A stretch of 30,708 nt of DNA, taken from assembly GCA_964651325.1 (NCBI GenBank), contig CAZYXP010000014.1:1-30708 (forward strand), read 5' to 3'. The notes under the pieces were generated by a model, which saw nothing but the letters and a program-made list of their open reading frames with translations, did no database searches and had not been told where the DNA came from. The DNA is from JADFOB01 sp964651325 (GTDB taxonomy: Bacteria > Planctomycetota > Phycisphaerae > UBA1845). The translations under genes were made by a program, and so were the position numbers. Shown piece after piece: positions 16,412-24,517 of this stretch. Each line of letters opens with the position of its first letter. Position 1 is the first letter of the stretch.

Positions 16412-18643
16412 TCAACGTGTTGGGGACACCCGGCCCAGGAAACGATGCGATGCCGACCCGTTGCCGCCCATGATCAGCCGTCCAGCGGCCGGCCGAAGGT
16501 TGACGGACTTGACCGCATGAATCTTAGCGCGCGTGTGAATTCCACGCACCTTAACGCCACGACGGACGGTGGCCCGATTCACGCGAACCAGGCTGCCCGG
16601 CGCGCGACGCATCAGCCGTGCGTTGGCCGCACCCGGTGGATCCACAGCGGGCCCGCAGACCGTGTGCGTGTCGCCCGGCGACAAGGAATTGACCTCGCTG
16701 CAAAGCAGTGTAAACAGCTCATTACGCAACGCGGGGTCGCCGCCGAGGTCTTCAAACTCCAAGACCACGCCGCCCGCGTCCGTAACCCGCCCTCCCGCAC
16801 GCCATCGAACCACAGAGGAACGATCACCACGGACGACTTCAAAATGTTCGCTTTGACTAGTCGATCCGACGGTCGGATTGCGCAATCCCGTGTGATGCAC
16901 GATCGCAATGGTCTGACCCGTAGCGGAGAATTGAATACCCACCGTGTTGGTCGGATCCGCCGATATCGGCATCGCAACCCCGGCCGAACCGCTGGTATCG
17001 ACAAGAACCTGCCGATCCGAAGGCAGATTCAACTCCGTTGGCGCGATGGCGTCACCATCAAAATTGAAGCTGTTGCCAGCCGCATCCGTGCTCCCATTGG
17101 AAAGAAAAACCAATCGCTGCCCCGACTGCGAGAGCTGTTGAGGATCCAGGCCCGCCCCCAATGCCGCAATCTGGTCACTAACCGCCTCACCGCCGACCGT
17201 CAGACCGGTCGTGTCGGCCGCACGGCTGAGCAGCGGATAACCCACCGGTTGAACTGGATTCAACCCCACCTGCCCCCCCGTCACCTCGGCGAAGCCGGAA
17301 GCCGGGTCGACCCCATCTCCTCCGATGCTGCCACCGCCGGCCAGATGCTCGCCTCGGGCGATCGCGCCAAACCCAGCCGACACCACGCCGGCCAATCGGG
17401 ATTGAGGATCGAATCCAGCGTCCCCGGTCGCCACCAGCGGCGTGAACAGCGCCCAACCGTCGGTCGCCCCTTGCGGACCTGCAAGAAAGGTTTCCCCGTT
17501 TTGCTCGATGAGTTGCGCGTCCGGGCCGGCCAATTGGATGTAACTGAATCCGCCATTGGCGAATTGGGTCAAATACTGCGGCTGGAAGGCCGGGTTTCCT
17601 TGAACCGAGGTCAAAAACGCGTTGAAATTCGGGTCCGCAGGCGTTCCGGCGTAGCTCACGAATTGAGCCCGCCCCAGATTCGGTGTACCGGCCGCAATCC
17701 TCGCAGGCGCCCCAATTGCTAAGACGACCTCTGGCGGCTGCAAATCGAGAAGCTGCGGGGGGATCGGCGGCAATGTTGATCGGTCTTGATTGCTGAAGTT
17801 GCCGTCGAGAATGAACTGACCCTCATTGATGATCGTCGTTTCCGGCGCGAGGGAACCGCCCTGCAAATCGGCCAACGCCAAGCGGGTCAGGTCTTCGGGC
17901 TCCACGTGAATGAGCTCAGCGGTCTGACGATGGAGCAAGTCTCGTAGCGCTTCCGCCTCGACGCGACCATCGCCGTCTTCCGGCGGGCCGGGGACTTGTC
18001 CTTGCACAATCCGCCATCGCTGACCGGCCTTGAGCAGATACGGGCCGGCTTGCGGCGATGTCCCGACAACCTCAACCGGCCCTTCCATTGAGGTAAACGT
18101 GCTGACCGCCGGCTGAATGTTGGTCTGCTGCGGATCGTGACGAACCGAATACCAGCCCGATCCGCCCTCTCCCAGCAAGTCCGGCGTGAACGTCAACCGC
18201 CCAAACGGCGTTTCAACGATCGCCGTGGTTTGCGTCCCGGCGTCCGCGTACAGCACGACGTAGCCTTGCTCAATCTCGAACCGCTTGCCTCCGGGCTCAT
18301 CGTGGACGGCCACCCGCGAATTCGGCCCAATATGAAAGACAACATCTTCGATTAAGACACCGGCCGCATCCGAATCGCCCGTTTCAAGCGTGCGCCCGGA
18401 AAGGATCGGCTGCAAGGGACGAATGGATTCGCCCACCATGCGTGGCGCGCCCGCCATCATGGTGACCCGCCCCACTTCCTGACGAGCAAGGCTCGAATCC
18501 GGGAAGCTCGCGAACGCGCACAACGCAAAAAGGACCATCCTGCCCGCGATCGAGCGCCGGGACTTGGCGCCTCGCCGATCCTTATCCCATACGCGAATCC
18601 TGCCGAAACCGGCGATCGACGCCGGACATTTCATCGTGCTCAT
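16412..18643 (-). CDS. FecR-domain exported protein
   Basis: A 743-residue protein. A FecR-like domain (about residues 58-135, around GRVTMMAGAPRMVGE and VVFHIGPNSRVAV) follows the signal peptide. In many planctomycetes such a domain occurs in exported proteins that are not iron sensors. The signal is unusual: 34 mostly basic residues lie before the hydrophobic core, and cleavage is likely near SSLARQ. An in-frame ATG at 18538 would give a normal signal peptide, but AAAGGT 8 nt before the ATG at 18643 favours the longer form. The middle is Gly/Asn/Pro-rich and probably beta-solenoid or disordered. The last 60 residues are strongly basic. No sigma factor gene is adjacent, so a classic FecI-FecR relay is unlikely here. 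Likely a periplasmic or surface structural protein. Confidence 0.82.
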   Translation of the reverse strand: MSTMKCPASIAGFGRIRVWDKDRRGAKSRRSIAGRMVLFALCAFASFPDSSLARQEVGRVTMMAGAPRMVGESIRPLQPILSGRTLETGDSDAAGVLIEDVVFHIGPNSRVAVHDEPGGKRFEIEQGYVVLYADAGTQTTAIVETPFGRLTFTPDLLGEGGSGWYSVRHDPQQTNIQPAVSTFTSMEGPVEVVGTSPQAGPYLLKAGQRWRIVQGQVPGPPEDGDGRVEAEALRDLLHRQTAELIHVEPEDLTRLALADLQGGSLAPETTIINEGQFILDGNFSNQDRSTLPPIPPQLLDLQPPEVVLAIGAPARIAAGTPNLGRAQFVSYAGTPADPNFNAFLTSVQGNPAFQPQYLTQFANGGFSYIQLAGPDAQLIEQNGETFLAGPQGATDGWALFTPLVATGDAGFDPQSRLAGVVSAGFGAIARGEHLAGGGSIGGDGVDPASGFAEVTGGQVGLNPVQPVGYPLLSRAADTTGLTVGGEAVSDQIAALGAGLDPQQLSQSGQRLVFLSNGSTDAAGNSFNFDGDAIAPTELNLPSDRQVLVDTSGSAGVAMPISADPTNTVGIQFSATGQTIAIVHHTGLRNPTVGSTSQSEHFEVVRGDRSSVVRWRAGGRVTDAGGVVLEFEDLGGDPALRNELFTLLCSEVNSLSPGDTHTVCGPAVDPPGAANARLMRRAPGSLVRVNRATVRRGVKVRGIHTRAKIHAVKSVNLRPAAGRLIMGGNGSASHRFLGRVSPTR

Positions 18644-18886
18644 CGCTCGACCTTTCTGAAAACGCTAGCTCCGTGCGGCGGCGACATGGTCTTATCGGCC
18701 GTTGTGCACAACCCGGCACGTGTTGCCGAGCCTCCGCAGAGCGATCGTCCATGGTCAATACTCGAAAGTCAAGGGTTCGGAATTCGAAAGTCGATGATAC
18801 GCGCCCTCCCCCTAACCCAACATGACATGGCCCACACACCCCAAACTCATGGGCGACCCCGCCCGATCCGAGCGGGATGCGCGGAT

Positions 18887-18914
18887 TTGGCAGACCGTTT
18901 TCTTGTGCTACAAT
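18887..18914 (+). promoter_or_regulatory. sigma-70-type promoter for the speH operon
   Basis: TTGGCA (18887-18892) and TACAAT (18909-18914) are separated by 16 bp. Each differs from the consensus by one base. Transcription would start near 18921, about 20 nt before the ATG at 18940. This supports that ATG as the start and makes a longer upstream coding region unlikely. Confidence 0.65.
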
Positions 18915-18939
18915 ACGGGGCTGAAGCGTTATTTGGGCG

Positions 18940-19488
18940 ATGGATTCTTTCGCTGCAAACGTAGCACCGGCGGTCGCAAAATCGGTGCAACAAAGTACGA
19001 GTTTAAGCGGCCATCGGTCGGCTTGCCGCGCGCAAGGATTAACTTTTTCGATTGGAGATGCTCACACATTGGAAGCGCTAGGATTGCATTGTATTGGAGA
19101 GCTGTATGACTGCCCGGAAGCGTTGCTCAACGACCCGGCCCACGTCAAACAGTCGCTTCGTGACGCGGTCGAATCGGGCATGGCGACCCTTCTGCACGAG
19201 GTGTCCCACCATTTTCATCCCCAAGGTGTGACGGCGTTGGGGCTTATATCGGAATCCCACGTCGCGATTCACACTTGGCCTGAATACGGCTATGCCGCCG
19301 TCGATGCGTTCACCTGTGGCGATCGGGCCAGCGCCGAACATGCTGTTCAACACCTCGTCAAGGCTTTGGGGGCCAAGCGGTACCTCGTGCGTACGGTGGA
19401 TCGCGGGCTCCACACGGCCGATCTACCAGGCGTCGTCACCGTCGGCGATGCGCAGCCGGAACCCACACTCGCCGCAAGCGTTTCATAA
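18940..19488 (+). CDS. speH: S-adenosylmethionine decarboxylase proenzyme
   Basis: A pyruvoyl-dependent enzyme that converts AdoMet to decarboxylated AdoMet, the aminopropyl donor for polyamine synthesis. The proenzyme cuts itself between Glu105 and Ser106 in ISESHVAIHTWPE, and Ser106 becomes the pyruvoyl group. His111 and Cys126 (in AFTCG) sit +5 and +20 from that serine, the same spacing as Ser63, His68 and Cys83 of the Thermotoga enzyme. At 182 residues it is longer than the usual 120-140, with about 40 extra N-terminal residues and a 20-residue C-terminal tail. The ATG at 18940 is supported by the promoter just upstream, although the ribosome site is weak. The aminopropyltransferase gene begins 13 bp later. 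The function is clear from the catalytic motif. Confidence 0.93.
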   Translation: MDSFAANVAPAVAKSVQQSTSLSGHRSACRAQGLTFSIGDAHTLEALGLHCIGELYDCPEALLNDPAHVKQSLRDAVESGMATLLHEVSHHFHPQGVTALGLISESHVAIHTWPEYGYAAVDAFTCGDRASAEHAVQHLVKALGAKRYLVRTVDRGLHTADLPGVVTVGDAQPEPTLAASVS

Positions 19489-19501
19489 AGGAGCGGACAT
19501 C

Positions 19502-20443
19502 ATGGCGGGAAGCCAACTCGGCGCCGACTTCTGGATGAACGAATACATCACCGCATGGGACATCTACGCCCACGGCATCACCCATGTGTTGGCGCACAAG
19601 AAAACGCAGTTTCAGGAAATGTACATCGTCGAAACCGGTGCCTATGGCAAAGCGCTCGTGCTCGATGGGAAGTGGCAGTCGTGTACCGGAGATGAGTTCC
19701 TCTATCACGAGCCGTTGGTGCATCCGGCCATGCTGCTGCATGGCAGCCCCAAACGCGTCTTGATCCTTGGCGGCGGCGAAGGGGCCACAGCGCGGGAGGT
19801 GCTGCGCTGGAAGTCGGTCGAGCACGTGGCGATGGTGGACATCGACGGCGAGGTCGTTGCGGCTTGCCGCGAGCATCTAGCGGAGATGCATCAGGGGGCG
19901 TTCGACGATTCACGGCTGGAGGTGATCATCGACGACGCGCTGCATGTGCTGGATCGTGCGGAGGGTTCGTGGGACGTCATCATCTCCGATCTTTCCGATC
20001 CGATCGATCAAGGCCCATCGTACAAGCTGTTCACGAAGGAGTATTTCGAGAAAGCCAGGAAGGCGCTCAAACCGAATGGGGTATTTGTCGTTCAAGCCGG
20101 GCCGGTTTCGCCGTTTGAGATGGACATGCACGCTTGCCTCGTCTCGACCGTGCAGGCGGTTTTTGACAGGACCGCATCCTACGCGAGCCATATTCCCACG
20201 TACGCAGCACCGTGGGGGTTCGTGCTGGGATCTTCCAAAGAAATACCCATCGCGCCCGACGCCGGTGAAACGGACGCAACCCTGGCATCCAAGACAACCG
20301 GGGGCCTGTGCATGCTCGACGGCATCGCCCTGATTGGCCTGTTCCACACGCCGGCCAGCCTCCGCCGGAGAATAGCCGAAGAAACGCGCATCTATACCTT
20401 GGACGATCCGCCCAAGTTCTTTGGAAAAGGCGTGGCCGGGTAA
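19502..20443 (+). CDS. speE: polyamine aminopropyltransferase, ACL5/thermospermine synthase-like
   Basis: A 313-residue cytosolic aminopropyltransferase that moves the aminopropyl group of decarboxylated AdoMet to a polyamine. The Rossmann motif is GGGEGATARE (from residue 90), followed by DIDGEVV and a DDALHVL loop. The catalytic motif is DLSDP (Asp163 and Asp166). Several stretches (LVLDGKWQS, DEFLYHEPLVHPA, GPSYKLFTKEYF, VQAGP, SHIPTYA) resemble plant ACL5 thermospermine synthase more than bacterial SpeE, which usually reads D-STDP and has GPA before the FTKEFY block. The product may therefore be thermospermine or another long polyamine, not spermidine. AGGAG sits 8 nt before the ATG at 19502. 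A longer open frame starting at 19292 only overlaps speH and is not used. Family certain; acceptor specificity inferred. Confidence 0.93.
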   Translation: MAGSQLGADFWMNEYITAWDIYAHGITHVLAHKKTQFQEMYIVETGAYGKALVLDGKWQSCTGDEFLYHEPLVHPAMLLHGSPKRVLILGGGEGATAREVLRWKSVEHVAMVDIDGEVVAACREHLAEMHQGAFDDSRLEVIIDDALHVLDRAEGSWDVIISDLSDPIDQGPSYKLFTKEYFEKARKALKPNGVFVVQAGPVSPFEMDMHACLVSTVQAVFDRTASYASHIPTYAAPWGFVLGSSKEIPIAPDAGETDATLASKTTGGLCMLDGIALIGLFHTPASLRRRIAEETRIYTLDDPPKFFGKGVAG

Positions 20444-20521
20444 CGGCGTCTGGGCTTGATTGGCATACCGCGTTTGCCCAAACGCACGGACGATCGGCTG
20501 CGATTACAAAAAGGATAAACC

Positions 20522-20896
20522 ATGTCGAAATCGGGCTCGGACGGCGACATCTCAAAAAGCGCCGTGAAAATCAAACTGCTGATCATGGTCGCCATCGCAG
20601 ATGGCGTCTGGGACGACCGTGAGGTGGCGTTGTTGGAATACTTATCCCTGAAAATCGGGGTCAACAAGGCCGAATTCGATAAGATCCGACAGCAACCCAA
20701 ACTCGAGGTCCGCGAGCTCGCCTTCGGGCTTCCATCGGGCAACGCAGAGCGCATCGATCTGGTGGCCGATCTGATCAAGATGGCCTTCGCCGATCGCAAA
20801 CTACATGACAACGAGTTGGAAGTGTTGATACGGCTTGGCCGCGTTCTCGGGTTCCAAGAGGACGAAATGCGCACGATCGTCGAAGAGCAAACGTAG
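20522..20896 (+). CDS. TerB-like protein
   Basis: A 124-residue helical soluble protein of the TerB/DnaJ-N type. It contains two helical units with the repeating ADG-W-D-REV and ADRKLHDNELEVL pattern, in which acidic residues can bind divalent metal. This fold occurs in tellurite-resistance TerB and in many stand-alone proteins of unknown role, so tellurite resistance is not implied. AAGGA lies about 7 nt before the ATG at 20522. It follows the aminopropyltransferase gene by 78 bp on the same strand and may be read through from the same promoter. Confidence 0.82.
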   Translation: MSKSGSDGDISKSAVKIKLLIMVAIADGVWDDREVALLEYLSLKIGVNKAEFDKIRQQPKLEVRELAFGLPSGNAERIDLVADLIKMAFADRKLHDNELEVLIRLGRVLGFQEDEMRTIVEEQT

Positions 20897-20942
20897 CCTG
20901 AAGCCGCCTCTAGTCGGTGGAACGGGAACCGGCGCGCCGTCA

Positions 20943-20975
20943 CCGTTGAGCAACGGGTAGGGCAGGGGGTTGCTC
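20943..20975. terminator. possible bidirectional terminator hairpin
   Basis: Between the convergent TerB-like and IPTL-CTERM genes, CCGTTG/CAACGG (20943-20956) and GAGCAAC/GTTGCTC (20948-20954 with 20969-20975) can form alternative hairpins. No T-run follows on either strand, so an intrinsic terminator is only a weak call. The rest of 20897-21161 shows no gene. Confidence 0.25.
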
Positions 20976-21161
20976 CGTTGCGCTGCAGAAAGCTTGGTTT
21001 GCCATGGACGGAGCGTTCCCCTGCTATCGGGGTTTGCGCTATCCTGTGGCAGGCGAACGCCCCGGGCCCTACAAGACACGACGTCCTACTCCACGAGCAA
21101 GCGACCGCCTTACGCCTGAGCCGCGGCCTTAAGCGTGTCGTTTGGTCATGCGCACGCACGA

Positions 21162-22085
21162 TTAAGACCGAAGAACCACAACCGGCACGGTCTTCCTGGG
21201 AAATGCGAGCGTACCGACAATCAGCAACATGCCGATCAGGATCACGATTCCCCACGTAGAGACGGCCGGAATGAGTGGACCGGGCGCCGGAGGCTGCACG
21301 ATGCGAATATCGTCGATGTACCATTTGCCGAAGCTGGTCGGCGGATTGTCCGCGTCCTGAATAAAACACTCAATCGCGGCGATTTCGGTGAGCAAGCCAT
21401 CGCCGACGGGCTGGCCGTCCACCAGCGAGTCATCGGACAAGCGAACGATGGACTGTCCCATCTCAAGATCAAACGTGTACAGATCGGTGTACAACGCCGC
21501 TTCGGAGAAGTTGATATATTCGAAGACCTCCCCCTCACAATCGACCAGCGTGACCCAAAAATGGGTCCCCGTGGGGCCGTCTTCATAAGAGCCATCCCCG
21601 TAGGCGGCACAGAGTACCTGCAACTGAGAGAGCGGAAAATCGGGCTCTATGGCACCTGGGTGATTCGGATCGCCAAAGGTCGCATTCAGTGGAACGAAAT
21701 GGCCTCCGCCCGCGCAGGTATCCGGAAAACGCGCTCCGTCGATCAATCGGCGAAATCCGATCCGCGAGCCCGCCTGGCAAAACTGCTGGCAAAACGCCGC
21801 ATCCGTCCCAAGGCTGAACTCGCCTTCCGCGACTTCGCTGCACGGACTTGGCGGGATATCGCATTGCCCGTTGATGAAAAACGCGGGTTGATTGGCCACA
21901 TCGGTGCGATCGATCACGCCTGCCGCGGCCGCGGCATCCGTGGTTGCGAACTCAAAAGTTTCAACGCTAATCTCAGTCTGCGCCCTCGCGGCGGGTACGA
22001 CCGCAAGGATCAACCCGGCAGCGATCACCAAGCTCTTCCACGACGATGGCTCAAAAGAGGACCGCTTTAATGATTTCGCGTTCAT
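21162..22085 (-). CDS. exported protein with IPTL-CTERM-like sorting signal
   Basis: A 307-residue secreted protein. The signal peptide ends near VVPAARAQ (about residue 36). The mature part is a beta-rich, Cys-containing domain with acidic turns. The C-terminus (about 272-298) reads IPAVSTWG, then a hydrophobic helix, then a basic end. This is the IPTL-CTERM/PEP-CTERM-like layout thought to be cut and anchored by an exosortase-type enzyme; no such enzyme gene is in the window. The ATG at 22085 overlaps the stop of the upstream response regulator gene as ATGA, so the two are translationally coupled. The sorting-signal call is good; the role of the domain is unknown. The tight link to a sigma-54 regulator recalls the PrsK/PrsR regulators found near PEP-CTERM genes. 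Confidence 0.85.
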   Translation of the reverse strand: MNAKSLKRSSFEPSSWKSLVIAAGLILAVVPAARAQTEISVETFEFATTDAAAAAGVIDRTDVANQPAFFINGQCDIPPSPCSEVAEGEFSLGTDAAFCQQFCQAGSRIGFRRLIDGARFPDTCAGGGHFVPLNATFGDPNHPGAIEPDFPLSQLQVLCAAYGDGSYEDGPTGTHFWVTLVDCEGEVFEYINFSEAALYTDLYTFDLEMGQSIVRLSDDSLVDGQPVGDGLLTEIAAIECFIQDADNPPTSFGKWYIDDIRIVQPPAPGPLIPAVSTWGIVILIGMLLIVGTLAFPRKTVPVVVLRS

Positions 22086-23491
22086 GTTCCCGTTCTCTTT
22101 ATCCTTAGGCCGTGCCGCTCCACCCGATAACGCAACGTATCGCGAGATATTCCCAATAACTGCGCAGCTCGCGATATATTATGCTTCGTGACCGTCAAGG
22201 CTTCGCTTATGATGCGCTGTTCCACCTTCTCCAGTGAAATCGGCCCCCGCGAGAAATCTAGCTTGAGCGCGCCGCCATCGCCATCCATAGGCTGAGTGGC
22301 TTCAATCTCCGGCAACCGCGGCAAGAAATCCGCTTCGATCGTGTCCCCGTCAGTCAACAGCACAGCACTTTCGAGCCTGTGGGAAAGCTCTCTGACATTG
22401 CCCGGCCAATGGTAACCGCGCATGGCGGCCTTGGCGCCCCGCGAAAGTCGCTTGTTTGGAAATCCGAATTTGCGGCAATGCCGACCAAGAAAATGGTCCG
22501 CAAGCACCATCATATCGTCCCCACGAGCTGCCAGAGCGGGCATCTCGATATGGAGCACGCGCAATCGGTGATACAGGTCTTCACGTAGCTTTCCGGACGC
22601 CACCCATTGTTCGGGATCATGATTCATAGCGGCGATGATCTGGATGTCCACGGCAACCTCGACCTTCGAACCGATCGGACGGATACGTCCCGAATCAATC
22701 GCTGTGAGTAGCTTGGCCTGAAGGACTAGGTCAAGCGAATCGAGTTCATCCAAAAACAGCGTTCCCTCGTCGGCCACCTCGAACAGGCCTCGCTTGCTGC
22801 ACGACGCGTTGGTGAATGCCCCTCTCACGTAACCAAACAATTCGGATTCAAGCAGCGCAGCCGGAATGGCAGCACAGTTGACCTGGACAAATGGACCCTC
22901 TCGCCGCCCGCCTTCGTAATGAAACGTCTTGGCCAACAAATCCTTCCCCGTTCCGGTAGGTCCGGTAATCAGGATGTTTGGCGCGAGCATGGAAGCATCC
23001 TGATTGAGTTTGCCCATCCGTCGCACGAGCGACTTGGCCCGCTCGATCTGGGGACAGTCCCCAATGAATTGATGGACACCGAATTGCTGCGCCCGTTCTT
23101 GTCGCTCGTACTTGCTGGTTTGCTCAAGACGCCGCTGACCTAGTTGCCGCTGGGCCATGGCCGATAAAGCATCCAAATCAAGTGGTTTCAGCAGGAAATC
23201 GCGGGCCCCCTGCTTCATGGCGGCGATGGCCGTCTGCATATCGCCGGACGCCGTCATCATGATGGGCACGGTGTCGGGGTGGTGCGTGGTGAGTTGTTCC
23301 AGGAATTGAAGCCCGTCGATCCCCGGCAGACCGATGTCAATCAACGCCAAATCGAACTCCCTATGCTTGAGCAGCGCCAACGCCTCCTCCGCGCTAGGCA
23401 CCCAATGCGCATCGTACCCGTCATCGGAAAGCACCTCCTGACAGGTCTTGCCAAGAACTTTCTCGTCCTCCACTATGAGTATCGATGCCAT
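22082..23491 (-). CDS. NtrC-family sigma-54-dependent response regulator 1
   Basis: A 469-residue three-domain activator. The receiver domain (1-120) has acid-pocket residues Glu8 and Asp9, phosphoacceptor Asp52, Thr80 and Lys102. The AAA+ domain has Walker A GPTGTGKD (177-184), a sigma-54 contact loop GAFTNA (224-229) instead of GAFTGA, and Walker B GTLFLDEL (243-250). A Fis-type helix-turn-helix lies near the C-terminus (ISRAAQLLGISRDTLRYRVE). Phosphorylation would assemble a hexamer that remodels sigma-54 RNA polymerase. The gene is divergent from the pseudopilin gene and overlaps the IPTL-CTERM gene at its 3' end. Its likely kinase is the one at 24518-26035. The match of domain and motif positions to the second regulator (26062-27471) suggests duplication. 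Confidence 0.93.
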   Translation of the reverse strand: MASILIVEDEKVLGKTCQEVLSDDGYDAHWVPSAEEALALLKHREFDLALIDIGLPGIDGLQFLEQLTTHHPDTVPIMMTASGDMQTAIAAMKQGARDFLLKPLDLDALSAMAQRQLGQRRLEQTSKYERQERAQQFGVHQFIGDCPQIERAKSLVRRMGKLNQDASMLAPNILITGPTGTGKDLLAKTFHYEGGRREGPFVQVNCAAIPAALLESELFGYVRGAFTNASCSKRGLFEVADEGTLFLDELDSLDLVLQAKLLTAIDSGRIRPIGSKVEVAVDIQIIAAMNHDPEQWVASGKLREDLYHRLRVLHIEMPALAARGDDMMVLADHFLGRHCRKFGFPNKRLSRGAKAAMRGYHWPGNVRELSHRLESAVLLTDGDTIEADFLPRLPEIEATQPMDGDGGALKLDFSRGPISLEKVEQRIISEALTVTKHNISRAAQLLGISRDTLRYRVERHGLRIKRTGT

Positions 23492-23510
23492 GTCGCGTGG
23501 TTTCTCCAGT

Positions 23511-23530
23511 ATTGGGTGTTATCACCCGAT
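23511..23530. promoter_or_regulatory. candidate enhancer (UAS) palindrome
   Basis: A 20-bp imperfect palindrome with core GGGTG TTAT CACCC. It lies about 100 bp upstream of the -24/-12 element at 23625-23640 and 19 bp upstream of the regulator 1 start codon, so it could serve both autoregulation and activation of the pseudopilin-kinase genes. The operator call rests on symmetry and position only. Confidence 0.35.
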
Positions 23531-23624
23531 TCGCGAGTTTTCTCCCAATCCGCTCGTCCCAAGCCAATTCAGCCCGTCGCACGCAACTCCATATCTTAAA
23601 GACACTTAACGCCTATGCGCCACG

Positions 23625-23640
23625 CGGCACGCCGAGTGCA
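23625..23640 (+). promoter_or_regulatory. sigma-54 (-24/-12) promoter for pseudopilin and kinase 1
   Basis: CGGCACG CCGA GTGCA matches TGGCACG-N4-TTGCA closely, with GG at 23626-23627 and GC at 23638-23639 in exact GG-N10-GC spacing. Transcription would start near 23651, 88 nt before the pseudopilin ATG. A sigma-54 activator gene stands immediately divergent, which makes this a sensible target. Confidence 0.6.
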
Positions 23641-23738
23641 CGTTCATATTTGGGCATGATCAGTGCCGTTGGGCGTACGAACGCCGGCAAGAGCGCAGTT
23701 CAAGGGATTCAGCGGAACGAAAAGCGAGGGAATCAGGA

Positions 23739-24494
23739 ATGATTCAGAAGCGATCGCCTGCATTTACGGTATTGGAATTGCTGGTCGTCATGTTCATCGT
23801 GGGCCTCATGATCTCGATCTTGGTTCCTTCGTTCTCACGTGCCCGGGAGGCGGCAAGAAGGACGGTCTGCGTTTCCAGACTTAAGCACCTCGGGGCATCC
23901 ACATTCACGTATGCGTTCGACGCCAACGATTTCGGACCCCAAGTCATGAAACGCGCCGGAACCATGGCCCCGCGATCGCTGATCTCGAGAAGTGGAAAAT
24001 ACGTCAATCTCGGATTGCTTTATTCCGAGGATCTGTTGAACGATCCGCAGATGTTATTCTGTCCGAGTCAGAAGCAGTTTTCCTACGCTTCGGATCCCGC
24101 GTATTTGCCCGCCGCGACCGTCTCAGGAAGCTATGCCTACGCGGTGCATATACCATCTCAAGCCAGCCCCATGCTCAGCCGCCTTCGCCATTTGGCGTTG
24201 ATCACTGATGACTTTACCGCGCGCCTCGGCGCCCCGGCCGGTGTTGGCAGATACTCCCACAAGGTCGGATACAACGTGCTGTACACCGATGGAAGCGCAT
24301 CATGGTACAGCGATCCCGACATGAAGATCGCCAATAGAGCCGTTCATTGGGACAACGAAACCGATGACATCACCTACGACACGCTCTACCAGAGTGATGC
24401 GGACATTGCCGACGGTTCCTACGGCAACGACCTTGACGTTTTTCGAGTGTGGTGGGCGTTTTGTTACAACAAACCCGTACGATTCCCAGACTAG
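23739..24494 (+). CDS. type II secretion/type IV pilus-like pseudopilin
   Basis: A 251-residue prepilin. The class III leader is short and basic (MIQKRSPA), followed by the N-methylated hydrophobic segment FTVLELLVVMFIVGL with the conserved Glu at +5. The usual Gly before the cleavage site is Ala here. The residues after the helix (SFSRAREAARRTVC) and a later NVLYTDGSASWY are typical of planctomycete H-X9-DG-type prepilin-like proteins. Such subunits are cut by a prepilin peptidase and assembled into an envelope-spanning pseudopilus. GAGGG lies 8 nt before the ATG at 23739. The kinase 1 gene follows after 23 bp, so the pair forms an operon driven by the sigma-54 promoter upstream. No secretion ATPase or secretin gene is in the window. 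Confidence 0.88.
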   Translation: MIQKRSPAFTVLELLVVMFIVGLMISILVPSFSRAREAARRTVCVSRLKHLGASTFTYAFDANDFGPQVMKRAGTMAPRSLISRSGKYVNLGLLYSEDLLNDPQMLFCPSQKQFSYASDPAYLPAATVSGSYAYAVHIPSQASPMLSRLRHLALITDDFTARLGAPAGVGRYSHKVGYNVLYTDGSASWYSDPDMKIANRAVHWDNETDDITYDTLYQSDADIADGSYGNDLDVFRVWWAFCYNKPVRFPD

Positions 24495-24517
24495 CGATAC
24501 GGGGACAGCCGTAGCAA

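Noticed and set aside
18670..18800. Repeated CGAAAGTC and an EcoRI-like palindrome upstream of speH
   Set aside because: Only two 8-bp copies; too short to separate from chance.
21135..22070. A 311-codon plus-strand open frame
   Set aside because: Antisense to the IPTL-CTERM gene, which has both a signal peptide and a sorting signal.
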